24,729 nt of DNA, taken from NCBI GenBank assembly GCA_910585075.1, contig CAJUED010000015.1:56756-81484 (forward strand), given 5' to 3'. The notes under the pieces were generated by a model. The model was not told where the DNA came from, searched no databases, and was given only the letters and a program-made list of their open reading frames with translations. A program made the translations under genes and the position numbers. This document shows positions 1 through 8,529 of this stretch, in pieces (within the stretch, counting starts at the first letter, position 1; every line of letters starts with the position of its first letter). Source of the DNA: an uncultured Lachnospiraceae bacterium (GTDB taxonomy: Bacteria > Bacillota > Clostridia > Lachnospirales > Lachnospiraceae).

Positions 1-690
1 GATTTCCAGCAAATCATCCTTGTTGGTCACAATGCCCCCCGTAGGGAAATCCGGACCTTTCACATAGCGCATAAGGCCTTCCGTGGTAATGCTCTCATCC
101 AGCATATAAGCCTTTACGGCCTCCGCAACTTCGCTCAAATTGTGAGGCGGAATGCTGGTTGCCATACCTACCGCAATCCCCTCGGAGCCGTTTACCAGAA
201 GATTGGGAAATTTTGCAGGGAGAACCGAAGGCTCCTTTTCCGTCTCGTCAAAATTGGGGATAAAATCCACCACGTCCTTGTCCAAATCCGATAAAAAGGC
301 CTCCTGGGTAATCCGCTCAAGCCGTGCCTCCGTATAACGCATGGCGGCTGCTCCATCCCCTTCAATATTTCCGAAATTTCCATGGCCGTCTATCAGAGGA
401 AGCCCCTTTTTAAATTCCTGGGTCATGACCACCAGGGCTTCGTAAATGGAGCTGTCCCCATGGGGATGGTATTTACCCATGGTATCCCCCACAATACGGG
501 CGCTTTTCCGATAAGGCCTGTCAAATCTGATTCCAAGCTCATGCATATCGTAAAGAACCCGCCTCTGCACCGGCTTTAACCCATCCCTTGCATCCGGCAG
601 GGCCCTTGCAATGATAACGCTCATGGCATAATCTATATAAGATTTCTGCATTACTTCAGAATACTCAGTTTTTATAATCTTTTCTTCCAT
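1..690 (-). CDS. Type IIA topoisomerase A subunit (ParC/GyrA family), 3' part cut off by window
   Basis: DNA-cleaving subunit of a gyrase or topoisomerase IV; it makes the double-strand break that the ATPase B subunit encoded just upstream drives. I read 230 residues from ATG at 690, preceded by a GAGGGGAAT ribosome site. The breakage-reunion domain is clear: residues 29-45 are ARALPDARDGLKPVQRR-like, residues 72-79 are the GKYHPHGD segment, and the catalytic tyrosine is Y120 in AAMRYTEAR. The quinolone-pocket positions are S80 and E84, i.e. unsubstituted serine and acidic residue. Numbering of S80/E84/Y120 equals that of E. coli ParC, but B-subunit motifs look gyrase-like, so the pair could be a second gyrase or topoisomerase IV. 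A 68-bp gap separates it from the B subunit, consistent with one operon. The C-terminal beta-pinwheel, which would help decide, lies outside the window. Confidence 0.93.
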   Translation of the reverse strand, partial: MEEKIIKTEYSEVMQKSYIDYAMSVIIARALPDARDGLKPVQRRVLYDMHELGIRFDRPYRKSARIVGDTMGKYHPHGDSSIYEALVVMTQEFKKGLPLIDGHGNFGNIEGDGAAAMRYTEARLERITQEAFLSDLDKDVVDFIPNFDETEKEPSVLPAKFPNLLVNGSEGIAVGMATSIPPHNLSEVAEAVKAYMLDESITTEGLMRYVKGPDFPTGGIVTNKDDLLEI

Positions 691-758
691 ATTCCCCTCA
701 TTCTACCCACACCTGAAAATCCACGTGCAAGTCCAAAATGCCAACATACACAAATTTT

Positions 759-2681
759 TCACACATCCAGCTCCGCGTCGGTGGCATGCTCATATATAAA
801 GGCTTTTCTGGGCGGAACATCCGATCCCATCAGCATTTCCGTCACCTCGGAGGCCATACGTGCGTCCTCAATCTCAACCAACTTCAAAATTCTGGTTTCC
901 GGATTTAATGTTGTCTCCCAAAGCTGGGAAGCGTCCATCTCCCCAAGTCCCTTATACCTTTGCAAAGTAAAGGGCCCTTTATGGCGTTTCCGATACCGCT
1001 CTAATGCCTTATCATCATAAAGATATTCTTCCTTCCCCCTGCTGGGCATGGCTTTATAGAGAGGCGGCATGGCAATATACACATGTCCCTCATAAATCAG
1101 TTCCGGCATAAAGCGGTAGAACAAAGTGAGCAGCAAGGTTGAAATATGGGCGCCGTCCACATCCGCATCCGCCATAATGATGATTTTATCATAGCGAAGT
1201 TTTGAAATGTCAAAATCATTTCCATAGCCTTCGGAAAAACCGCAGCCAAATGCGTTAATCATGGTCTTAATTTCCGCATTTGCCAGAACCTTGTCAATGC
1301 TTGCCTTTTCCACATTCAAAATCTTACCGCGGATAGGCAGGATTGCCTGATAAGCCCGGTTTCTTGCGCTTTTGGCGCTTCCTCCGGCGGAATCTCCCTC
1401 CACGATAAAAATTTCGCACTTGGAGGCGTCCTTTGACTCGCAGTTTGCAAGCTTTCCGTTGGAATCAAAGGAAAACTTCTGCTTGGTCAGCATGTTGGTT
1501 TTGGCCTTTTCCTCTGTTTTCCTGATTTTTGCCGCCTTCTCCGCGCAGCCTATGATATTCTTAAGGGTCTCTAAATTCCTGTCAAAATAGCGCACCAGCT
1601 CGTCACTTGTCACCTTGGAAACCACTTTGGATGCATCCTGATTATCCAGCTTGGTCTTGGTCTGTCCCTCAAATCTGGGATCCGGGTGCTTGATGGAAAT
1701 TACCGCCGTCATACCGTTGCGCACATCCGCCCCGGTAAAATTGGCGTCTTTTTCCTTTAAAATATTCAGCTCTCTTGCATAAGTATTGATAATATTGGTA
1801 AAGGAAGCTTTAAATCCGGTCAGGTGGGTACCGCCCTCCGAGTTATAGATATTGTTGCAGAATCCCAGCACATTCTCGTGAAATTCATTGATGTACTGGA
1901 AGGCTCCCTCCACGGAAATCCCCTCGTTTTCCCCTTTAAAATAAATAACGTCGCAGACAGTATCCGTAGATTTGTTCATATCACGGATAAAACCTATGAT
2001 GCCCTCAGGCTCATGGTATGTAACCTGCTCCGGTTCCTCTTTTCTTTTATCCTCAAAAATAATGGTAAGGGCAGGATTCAAATAGGCCGTCTCATGCATC
2101 CTGCTTTTGATCTCATCCTCTTTAAAACGGGTTTTATCGAAAATTGTATCGTCCGGCAGGAAGTTGATTCTGGTGCCTGTTCCCTTGGCCTTTCCAACAA
2201 CAGGTAAAAGGCCATCCTTTAATTCTATCATTGGATTCCCGCGCTCATACCTGTCCTCATACACATATCCGCCGTTTTTCACCTGCACGGTCAGATAAGT
2301 GGAAAGGGCGTTCACAACAGAGGAGCCAACCCCGTGAAGGCCGCCGCTGGTTTTGTAAGCGGAATCGTCAAATTTTCCCCCAGCATGCAGCGTGGTAAAG
2401 ACCAGCCGCTCTGCGCTGACTCCCTTCTCATGCATTCCCACGGGAATTCCGCGGCCGTTATCCTGTATGGTTGCGGAACCATCCGCTTCCAGAGTTACAC
2501 GGATGGTATCACAGTACCCTGCCAGGTGTTCGTCTACCGCATTATCCACAATCTCATAAATCAGATGATTCAGACCTCTGGTGGAAACACTGCCTATATA
2601 CATTCCCGGCCTTCTTCTGACCGCCTCAAGTCCCTCCAGCACGGTTATGCTGGAGGCATCATAAACTTCCCCTTTTGCCAT
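759..2681 (-). CDS. Type IIA topoisomerase B subunit (GyrB/ParE family), ATPase
   Basis: ATP-hydrolysing subunit of a type IIA topoisomerase, complete at 640 aa, the normal length of the family. The GHKL ATPase domain is N-terminal, with the YEIVDNAVDE motif near residue 43, DNGRGIP near 76 and GGLHGVGSSVVNALS near 113-127. The TOPRIM domain carries EGDSAGGSAKSARNR near 430 and DADVDGAHIS near 505, followed by QRYKGLGEM. The segments ILNVEKA and DADVDG are more gyrase-like than ParE-like. However, the gene is not beside dnaA/recF and sits with degV, recG and fakA, the usual place of a second paralogue; function as topoisomerase IV is therefore an inference. Start ATG at 2681, with AAAGAGG about 10 nt upstream. 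The 133-nt leader carries an inverted repeat at 2761-2809. Confidence 0.93.
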   Translation of the reverse strand: MAKGEVYDASSITVLEGLEAVRRRPGMYIGSVSTRGLNHLIYEIVDNAVDEHLAGYCDTIRVTLEADGSATIQDNGRGIPVGMHEKGVSAERLVFTTLHAGGKFDDSAYKTSGGLHGVGSSVVNALSTYLTVQVKNGGYVYEDRYERGNPMIELKDGLLPVVGKAKGTGTRINFLPDDTIFDKTRFKEDEIKSRMHETAYLNPALTIIFEDKRKEEPEQVTYHEPEGIIGFIRDMNKSTDTVCDVIYFKGENEGISVEGAFQYINEFHENVLGFCNNIYNSEGGTHLTGFKASFTNIINTYARELNILKEKDANFTGADVRNGMTAVISIKHPDPRFEGQTKTKLDNQDASKVVSKVTSDELVRYFDRNLETLKNIIGCAEKAAKIRKTEEKAKTNMLTKQKFSFDSNGKLANCESKDASKCEIFIVEGDSAGGSAKSARNRAYQAILPIRGKILNVEKASIDKVLANAEIKTMINAFGCGFSEGYGNDFDISKLRYDKIIIMADADVDGAHISTLLLTLFYRFMPELIYEGHVYIAMPPLYKAMPSRGKEEYLYDDKALERYRKRHKGPFTLQRYKGLGEMDASQLWETTLNPETRILKLVEIEDARMASEVTEMLMGSDVPPRKAFIYEHATDAELDV

Positions 2682-2760
2682 TTACAACTAACCTCTTTCT
2701 GTAATATCTTACGCCACCTTCAGCACATGTTTTTCTTTCATGTTGAAAAATCCCATAGGG

Positions 2761-2809
2761 ACATAGTTGTTTTCCTTATAACTTACAAAAATCCGGAAAA
2801 CAACCATGT
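2761..2809 (-). repeat. Inverted repeat between degV and the topoisomerase pair
   Basis: Arms ACATAGTTGTTTTCC (2761-2775) and GGAAAACAACCATGT (2795-2809) are complementary at 14 of 15 positions, with a 19-nt loop. It lies 5 nt after the degV stop and about 80 nt before the topoisomerase start. There is no T-run directly after the stem, so it is not a classical terminator. A weak second hairpin, TCCC-TAT-GGGA followed by TTTTT on the minus strand, lies just beyond it at about 2744-2760. It could be an operator or an mRNA processing/stability structure. Confidence 0.5.
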
Positions 2810-2814
2810 AAGAG

Positions 2815-3687
2815 TTAAATCTTCTTACAGCAGGCGACCGCTAAAGAGCCCGGTCCAATATGGCAGGCTACGCTTAAAGAAAGAGGATTTATCGCAATAT
2901 CAAAGCCCGGGAACTCCTTTAAAAGCTCCTCCTTAAACTGGTTTGCTGCCTCCACATCCTTTGTATAAGCAATTTCCAGCCAGATATTATCCGCCCGGGC
3001 GCCTCCGAACCGGTTTTCCATATCTGCTCTGATGGCGTTGATCATAATGGTTTTTCCCTGGTTTTTGGTTCTGGCCTTGGCAAAAGCATCTAACTTTTCC
3101 CCCTGGATTTGTAACACCGGTTTCAGACGCAGCATGGTTCCGATTGCCGCTGCGGCGGGGGTAATCCTTCCGCCCTTTTTCAGATAATATAAGGTGTCAA
3201 GCATAATATATATACTGGAATTGAATTTATCCTTTTCAAGAAAATCCCTTATATCGGCCGCATTCATGCCTCTCTCCACGAGCAGCATCGCATCTAAAAC
3301 CGACTGCCTTTGGGTAACGGAAATTCTCTGGTTGTTTACCACCTGCACCTTTCCGTCAAAGTCCTCCGAGAGCATCAGGGCACTCTGACAGGAACCTGAC
3401 AGGCCGCTGCTCATAGGGATATATACAATTTCATCATAGTCATTTAAAATATCTTTCCAAAAATTCATCACCGACTCAGGTGAGGGCTGGCTGGTCACCA
3501 CATTGGCGCCATCACCTAATTTTTCGTAAAACTGTTCCTGAGTAAGGGTTAAATCTTCAAAGAACGTTTCCTCATCAATCATAAAAGGCATTGGAAGCAC
3601 AAAAACGCCAAGCTCTTTCGCCTCCATCTGTGTAATACCACTGTTTGAATCCGTAGCCACCGCAACTCTGGTACTCAATTTCTCCAC
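2815..3687 (-). CDS. DegV family fatty-acid-binding protein (FakB type)
   Basis: DegV/FakB proteins bind one fatty acid and present its carboxylate to the kinase FakA, which makes acyl-phosphate for phospholipid synthesis. Family signs in order: the N-terminal ATDSNSGI strand-turn, SQPSPESV near residue 67, the acyl-pocket loop SSGLSGSCQSA near 93-103, and KKGGRITP near 170. Length of about 290 aa is typical. Start is uncertain: the frame opens with TTG (3690), GTG (3687) and another TTG (3675). An AAGGAAGG site sits at a useful distance from the GTG, which I chose. fakA lies two genes upstream in the same orientation, supporting a FakB role, but the bound lipid cannot be read from sequence. 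A TATAAT box at 3715-3720 with only a poor -35 could give it its own transcript. Confidence 0.9.
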   Translation of the reverse strand: MEKLSTRVAVATDSNSGITQMEAKELGVFVLPMPFMIDEETFFEDLTLTQEQFYEKLGDGANVVTSQPSPESVMNFWKDILNDYDEIVYIPMSSGLSGSCQSALMLSEDFDGKVQVVNNQRISVTQRQSVLDAMLLVERGMNAADIRDFLEKDKFNSSIYIMLDTLYYLKKGGRITPAAAAIGTMLRLKPVLQIQGEKLDAFAKARTKNQGKTIMINAIRADMENRFGGARADNIWLEIAYTKDVEAANQFKEELLKEFPGFDIAINPLSLSVACHIGPGSLAVACCKKI

Positions 3688-3767
3688 CAATCCTTCCTTA
3701 TTTTAATTACGCATATTATAAAACGTTAAACAATTCACTTAAAAAAACACACAAATATATCATACTT

Positions 3768-5828
3768 TCAGATTGACCTAAAGTCAATATAATTTCCAGC
3801 ATTTTCATTTAAATACCGGTTCAGTTCAGCATGTTCCGCTTTTTCCAGCTGCCCATCTTCCTGCAGCAGTTTATCAACCGTCATACTGATTTTTTTCAAA
3901 AGCTCCCCATCCTGATAGATATCGGCAATCCGAAATTCCATAGCGCCGCTCTGGCGGATTCCAAACAAATCTCCCGGCCCCCGCAGCTTCAAATCCTCCT
4001 GTGCAATATAAAAACCATCGTTGGATTTGTTTAAGATTTTCAGCCTGTCCATGGATTCTTCCTTATCGGAACCGCTCATAAAAATACAGTAAGACTGCTC
4101 CGCTCCTCTGCCAATCCGCCCACGCAGCTGATGCAGCTGGGCAAGGCCGAAACGCTCCGCATTTTCAACCATCATTACCGTAGCATTTGGCACATTGATG
4201 CCCACCTCAATCACTGTGGTGGACACAAGCACATGGACATGGCCGGCGGCAAAGGCCTCCATCACCCTTTTTTTATCCCCGGGTTTCATTTTCCCGTGTA
4301 GAATTTCCACATGAATATCAGCAGGCAGTCTGCTGCGAAGCTTTTCCCCGTAGTCCACCACATTCTCAAGGCCTTCCGTCCCTTCCTCTCCGGCGTCCAC
4401 CATAGGACAGATAATATATGCCTGGTTTCCCCTGTGCACCTGCCCTGTAATGAATTCATAAGCCTTTTCCCGATAAGAAGTGCCAACCACACAATTTTTG
4501 ATTGGAAGCCTGCCTGTGGGAAGCTCATCCACCGCTGAAATATGCATATCTCCATACAAAATAATAGCAAGGGTTCTGGGTATAGGCGTTGCGCTCATAA
4601 CAAGCACATGGGCTTTTCCCCCTTTTTCGCTGAGGATTTCCCTTTGCCTTACCCCAAAACGGTGCTGCTCGTCCGTGATGACAAGCGCCAGCTTTTGATA
4701 GACCACCTTTTCCTGGATAAGCGCATGGGTTCCTATGATAACGTTTGCCTCCCCTTCCTCGATTTGGCGATAGATTTCCCGTTTTGCCGCAGCCCCCACC
4801 GAGCCGGTTAGGAGTACCGGCTTAAAGGGAAGCCCATACTGCTTTGTCATACCGCAGAGCTGTTCAAAGTGCTGGGAAGCCAATATTTCCGTGGGCGCCA
4901 TGAGGGCTCCCTGATAACCGTTGCTCACCGTCAGCAAAAGACACAGGAAAGCAAGAATGGTCTTGCCGGATCCCACATCCCCCTGTACCAGCCGGTTCAT
5001 GCAGCTGCCGCTGACCAAATCCCCTTTCAGCTCCTCCCACACCCGCTTTTGGGCTCCGGTCAGCTGATAAGGGAGAGCTTCTAAAAGCCGGCTTGTCCAC
5101 GCGGTCTCCATCATGGGATAATCTGTGGCAAGCTCCTCATTATACTCCTTCATTTTCCGCACGGCCAGAAGAAACAGGAAGAATTCGTCAAACACAAGCC
5201 TTTTTCTTGCCTCTAAAAGACTGTCCTGGTCCTTGGGGAAATGTATCTGCCGGATTGCCTGCTCCCGTCCCATAAGGCCATACTCCCTCATAATATCTTC
5301 CGGTAAAAATTCTTCCTCCCCAAAAGACTGTAGAGCCTGGTCTACCGCTTTTGCAACGGCTCTGTCCGTCAGCCCCGCCGTGAGACTGTAGCAGGGCTGC
5401 AATCTCCCCATTCGCTCCCCATATTCCTTCCAGGTAAAGATTTTGGGCTGATCCATATGGTATTTTCCATGCTCCGTCCGTATCTTTCCCCGAAACAGGT
5501 AAGAACTGCCCGCCGTCAGCCTGCCTTTCAGATAAGGCATATTAAAATAAGTAACGGAAACAGAGTCCGTTCCATCGCTTAAAACGCCGGTGCCTATGGT
5601 TAAATTCCGCACTTTCTTCCATTTAAAAGAGGCAGGCAAAAAAAGCTCTAAGGTGACAATCTCCTCCCCCAGCCCTTCTTTTATTTTCACCGGCGGCCCG
5701 AAGGACTGATAGCCTCTTGGATAATGGTAAAGCAAATCCTCCGTGGTATAGATGCCAAGCCGGTTAAACAGCTTTGCCGTCTTCTCTCCAATCCCTTTTA
5801 GTTTGATAATGTCGTCCGAATACTTCAT
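3768..5828 (-). CDS. recG: ATP-dependent DNA helicase RecG
   Basis: Monomeric double-strand DNA translocase that reverses stalled replication forks and processes branched intermediates. From ATG at 5828 the protein is 686 aa, the usual RecG length. Order of parts: an HhH-like KLKGIGEKTAKLFNRLG at 9-24 and a wedge/OB domain; Walker A GDVGSGKT at 283-290; APTEILASQH at 311-320; the Walker B variant DEQH at 386-389; MSATPIPRT at 411-419; and the RecG C-terminal motor motifs including QLHQLRGRIGRG. The frame is open to a GTG at 5870, but that start has no ribosome site, whereas GGAG lies 8 nt before the ATG, so the shorter form is preferred. An intrinsic terminator lies between fakA and this gene, so its level may be set by read-through. 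Confidence 0.97.
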   Translation of the reverse strand: MKYSDDIIKLKGIGEKTAKLFNRLGIYTTEDLLYHYPRGYQSFGPPVKIKEGLGEEIVTLELFLPASFKWKKVRNLTIGTGVLSDGTDSVSVTYFNMPYLKGRLTAGSSYLFRGKIRTEHGKYHMDQPKIFTWKEYGERMGRLQPCYSLTAGLTDRAVAKAVDQALQSFGEEEFLPEDIMREYGLMGREQAIRQIHFPKDQDSLLEARKRLVFDEFFLFLLAVRKMKEYNEELATDYPMMETAWTSRLLEALPYQLTGAQKRVWEELKGDLVSGSCMNRLVQGDVGSGKTILAFLCLLLTVSNGYQGALMAPTEILASQHFEQLCGMTKQYGLPFKPVLLTGSVGAAAKREIYRQIEEGEANVIIGTHALIQEKVVYQKLALVITDEQHRFGVRQREILSEKGGKAHVLVMSATPIPRTLAIILYGDMHISAVDELPTGRLPIKNCVVGTSYREKAYEFITGQVHRGNQAYIICPMVDAGEEGTEGLENVVDYGEKLRSRLPADIHVEILHGKMKPGDKKRVMEAFAAGHVHVLVSTTVIEVGINVPNATVMMVENAERFGLAQLHQLRGRIGRGAEQSYCIFMSGSDKEESMDRLKILNKSNDGFYIAQEDLKLRGPGDLFGIRQSGAMEFRIADIYQDGELLKKISMTVDKLLQEDGQLEKAEHAELNRYLNENAGNYIDFRSI

Positions 5829-5883
5829 CTGAGAATCTCCATAACCGCAACATGCGGCTTTGTCCGCCACGTTTCAATTACGC

Positions 5884-5909
5884 AAAAAGGACGGTTACGC
5901 CGCCCTTTT
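5884..5909 (-). terminator. Intrinsic terminator (bidirectional) between fakA and recG
   Basis: On the minus strand AAAAGGGCGG pairs with CCGTCCTTTT across a CGTAA loop: 10 pairs including one G-U, GC-rich in the centre, followed by an extra T. It lies 30 nt after the fakA stop and 55 nt before the recG ATG. The symmetric A/T flanks would also let it work on the plus strand. Since recG and downstream genes have no strong promoter that I can see, it may attenuate rather than stop transcription. Confidence 0.6.
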
Positions 5910-5939
5910 CGCCTATATTAAATATAAATTTTCTCACTG

Positions 5940-7598
5940 CTATTCCGCCGATACAATATAATAGTAAATCGGCTGACCACCGTATTGCAGCTCAATATCA
6001 CAGGAAGGATATGCCTGTTCCAGGCTTGCCTTAAAGCTTTCAGCAGCCTCTAAGGTGATATCCTCACCATAATATATGCTGATTAATTCAAGCTCATCCT
6101 CCATCATTTCCTGCACCATGCGGAAAGTAACGTCGGAAACCTCGCCGCCAACGGAAAGGATTCCCTCATCGCCAATTCCCATATAGTCCCCCTGGCTGAT
6201 TTCCTTGTCGTCAATCACCGTGTCCCTGACCGCATACGTAACCTGTCCGGTCTTTACATTGCCGATTTCCCGTTTCATGGTTTCTTCGTTTTCTTCCACC
6301 GACAAATCAGGCACGTAATTGATAATTGCCGTAATTCCCTGAGGCACAGTCTTAGTGGGAATCACAATGATTTTTTTATCTTCTACCATGGCCTTGGCCT
6401 GGTTGGCTGCTAAAATAATATTTTTATTATTCGGCAAAATGAAAATCGTATCCGCGTTTACTTTGTCAATTGCATTTAACATATCCTCGGTACTGGGATT
6501 CATGGTCTGGCCGCCCTCAATCATGTAGTCCACTCCCAGACCCTTAAAGATTTCATTGATTCCCTCGCCCACGGAAACTGCAATAAATCCAACCTCCTTA
6601 TGAGGCATGGGCTGTTCCTTTGCCGCTTCTTCAGACGCCTGGTTTTCCCTAAAAAGCTTCTCTTGATGCTCTAAACGCATATTGTCAATCTTCATATTCG
6701 ATAAAGCGCCGTATTTAAGCGCCTTCTGAATGGCAAGTCCGGGGTCATTGGTATGTACATGCACCTTGACCACATCATCATCCGCCACTACCACAATCGA
6801 ATCGCCAATTGACTCCAGATATTCCTTGAAATCCATCTCCTGCTTAATATTAAAGTTTTTGGTCAGCATAATAATGAATTCCGTGCAATAACCAAACTTA
6901 ATATTAACCTCGGCATTTGCCTCCGGGGCCGCTTTCTTTGCAGCACCTTTGGGAGCTTCCTCAATAGAGAAATCAATTTCTTTTCCCAGGTAGGCGTCGT
7001 AAGCGCCCTTTAACACCTGCATAAGTCCCTGTCCGCCGGAATCCACCACGCCTGCCTGCTTTAAGACAGGCAGCATCTCCGGTGTGCGCTCTAAAACCTC
7101 ATCCGCATATTTGATAATCTCGTCGAAGAAAACGCCTAAATCTCCGCAGCCCTCGTCCGCAAGCTCTCTGGCCCGCACGGAGGCTCCTTTTGCAACCGTG
7201 AGTATGGTACCTTCTTTAGGCTTCATAACCGCCTTGTAGGCAGTTTCCACCGCTTTTTCAAATGCATCCGCAAACACAGGAATATCAAGTTCTTCCTTCT
7301 CTTTAATGGATTTGGTAAATCCACGGAAAAGCTGAGATAAAATTACTCCGGAATTTCCCCTTGCTCCTCTTAAGGAGCCGGATGAAATTGCTTTGCAGAG
7401 TGCTTTCATATCCGGGTTTTCCATAGCCGCAACATCTTTGGCCGCTGACATGATCGTAAGCGTCATGTTGGTTCCTGTATCACCGTCCGGTACAGGGAAA
7501 ACATTTAAGTCATTAATCCACTCTTTTTTGGATTCCAGATTTTTGGCGCCAGCTAAGAACATCTTTGCAAGTACCTTAGCGTCGATTATATTAGTCAC
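5940..7598 (-). CDS. fakA: Fatty acid kinase catalytic subunit FakA (DAK2/DhaL domain protein, YloV type)
   Basis: FakA phosphorylates a fatty acid held by a FakB/DegV partner, producing acyl-phosphate for PlsX/PlsY. The 552-aa length is standard. The N-terminal DhaL (DAK2) domain shows the Mg-ATP motif PVPDGDTGTNM at residues 35-45, LRGARGNSGVILSQLFRG at 76-93 and DSGGQG at 186-191. An Ala/Lys-rich linker (KGAAKKAAPEANAE) near 218-231 leads to the middle domain, which begins near FGYCTEFI and contains VHVHTNDPG. The C-terminal EDD-like domain resembles the DegV fold. GTG start at 7598, with GAGGAGG 7 nt upstream. It follows the Asp23 gene by 15 nt, the conserved yloU-yloV arrangement of Firmicutes. 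A DegV protein two genes downstream is a plausible partner. Confidence 0.95.
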   Translation of the reverse strand: MTNIIDAKVLAKMFLAGAKNLESKKEWINDLNVFPVPDGDTGTNMTLTIMSAAKDVAAMENPDMKALCKAISSGSLRGARGNSGVILSQLFRGFTKSIKEKEELDIPVFADAFEKAVETAYKAVMKPKEGTILTVAKGASVRARELADEGCGDLGVFFDEIIKYADEVLERTPEMLPVLKQAGVVDSGGQGLMQVLKGAYDAYLGKEIDFSIEEAPKGAAKKAAPEANAEVNIKFGYCTEFIIMLTKNFNIKQEMDFKEYLESIGDSIVVVADDDVVKVHVHTNDPGLAIQKALKYGALSNMKIDNMRLEHQEKLFRENQASEEAAKEQPMPHKEVGFIAVSVGEGINEIFKGLGVDYMIEGGQTMNPSTEDMLNAIDKVNADTIFILPNNKNIILAANQAKAMVEDKKIIVIPTKTVPQGITAIINYVPDLSVEENEETMKREIGNVKTGQVTYAVRDTVIDDKEISQGDYMGIGDEGILSVGGEVSDVTFRMVQEMMEDELELISIYYGEDITLEAAESFKASLEQAYPSCDIELQYGGQPIYYYIVSAE

Positions 7599-7613
7599 AG
7601 CAAATCCTCCTCA

Positions 7614-7988
7614 TTAATCAATCACTCTAACACCTTCGACAAAGATGTTGATTTTTTCAATTTCAATTCCTGTGAATTCCTCTACCTTGTATTTTACATT
7701 GCTGATCAGGTTGTCCGAAACTGCAAGTATGCTCACGCCATACGCAACAATTACATGAAAATTAAGCGTAAGCTTGTTCTTTTTGATGGTAACATTAATT
7801 CCCCTGGTCATGCTGTCCTTTTTAAGCAGCTTCACAAGGCCGTCCTTAACATTAATGCCTGCCATACCCACAATACCAAAACATTCCATGGCTACGCTGC
7901 CTGCATAACGGGCAATCACTTCATTATCAATTGTAACGTTTCCCATATGCGTATTCATAGAAGTTTCTTTCATGGAATAATTTTTCAT
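7614..7988 (-). CDS. Asp23/Gls24 family envelope stress protein (YloU type)
   Basis: Small Asp23/Gls24-domain protein (124 aa). Members coat the inner face of the membrane and are linked to cell-envelope stress; the molecular role is not established. Family signs: GNVTIDNEVIARYAGSVAME near residues 16-35, the central ECFGIVGMAG, INVTIKKNKLTLNFHVIVAYG with its alternating strand pattern, and a C-terminal VEEFTGIEIEKINIFVEGVR. The ATG at 7988 is preceded by AAGGAGG at 6 nt, which fixes the start although several in-frame ATGs follow. It is first in the run Asp23-fakA-recG-degV-topoisomerase and divergent from rpmB across 187 nt. A TATAAT at 8024-8029 is a likely -10 box. Confidence 0.93.
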   Translation of the reverse strand: MKNYSMKETSMNTHMGNVTIDNEVIARYAGSVAMECFGIVGMAGINVKDGLVKLLKKDSMTRGINVTIKKNKLTLNFHVIVAYGVSILAVSDNLISNVKYKVEEFTGIEIEKINIFVEGVRVID

Positions 7989-8023
7989 AGGCTGCCTCCT
8001 TATATTTTGAACATATATAAAGC

Positions 8024-8029
8024 ATTATA
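8024..8029 (-). promoter_or_regulatory. Probable -10 box for the Asp23-fakA run
   Basis: A perfect TATAAT on the minus strand lies 35 nt before the Asp23 start codon, in an AT-rich leader. The region 17 nt further upstream (TTTCTT) is a poor -35, so this is only a tentative promoter. Confidence 0.35.
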
Positions 8030-8101
8030 ACCGCAAAACAGAAAAAAAGAAACAAAAATTTACTAAATAATCCATTTTAAAAAACATTTCTTATTTTCTG
8101 C

Positions 8102-8130
8102 TTGCAATCCGGTTTATTTTCTGCTATTAT
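8102..8130 (+). promoter_or_regulatory. Sigma-A-type promoter for rpmB
   Basis: TTGCAA at 8102-8107 and TATTAT at 8125-8130 are separated by exactly 17 nt. The expected transcription start near 8137 leaves a leader of about 40 nt carrying the AGGAGGTG ribosome site at 8163-8170. Confidence 0.75.
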
Positions 8131-8175
8131 ACAACTGTTGTGTATGTTTATTATCAATGGTCAGGAGGTGCGGTG

Positions 8176-8361
8176 ATGGCTAAATGTGATATTTGTGGTA
8201 AGAGCGTTCAATTTGGGAACAATGTAAGCCATTCAAATAGACGAACTAACAGAATCTGGAAACCCAATATCAAGCGAGTTAAATGTAAAGTAAACGGAGC
8301 TCCCAAGAGATTGCATGTTTGTACAAGTTGTCTGAAGTCCGGAAAAGTTGAAAGAGCTTAA
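8176..8361 (+). CDS. rpmB: 50S ribosomal protein L28
   Basis: Ribosomal large-subunit protein, 61 aa, the only plus-strand gene here. It opens MAKCDICGKSVQFGNNVSHS, with conserved RRTNRIWKPNI and a basic middle. Two CxxC pairs, CDIC near residues 4-7 and CTSC near 51-54, make it the zinc-binding (C+) form. The frame is open upstream to 8140, but AGGAGGTG five nt before ATG 8176 fixes the start. It has its own promoter and a strong terminator and stands alone, divergent from the Asp23 gene, as is common for rpmB next to yloU in Firmicutes. Confidence 0.97.
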   Translation: MAKCDICGKSVQFGNNVSHSNRRTNRIWKPNIKRVKCKVNGAPKRLHVCTSCLKSGKVERA

Positions 8362-8448
8362 TTGTTTTAATGCCTTAGTTTTATTAAGGCCGTTGTTAAC
8401 ATGTCCGTATTATAATTACAGCATGTTTTCCAAGAAGTAGATTTATTG

Positions 8449-8492
8449 AAAACTGTCATGAATGACTATGTGTCATGAATGACAGTTTTTTT
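8449..8492 (+). terminator. Intrinsic terminator between rpmB and the convergent J-domain gene
   Basis: Arms 8449-8466 and 8472-8489 pair as 11 bp (AAAACTGTCAT with ATGACAGTTTT), then a symmetrical GA/GA internal mismatch, then 5 bp, closed by a TATGT loop. A run of seven T follows on the plus strand, and A4 on the left lets it serve the convergent gene as well. The tandem G-A mismatch may form sheared pairs. Confidence 0.85.
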
Positions 8493-8529
8493 AATCAAAT
8501 GTTTTACGGCGTGTACTGCCTTTGACGCT

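Noticed and set aside
8011..8160. L28 leader autoregulatory RNA upstream of rpmB
   Set aside because: The leader after the predicted start is only about 40 nt and shows no stable fold.
8380..8405. GCCTTA/TAAGGC hairpin after rpmB as terminator
   Set aside because: Its short stem is not followed by T residues; the hairpin at 8449-8492 is far better.
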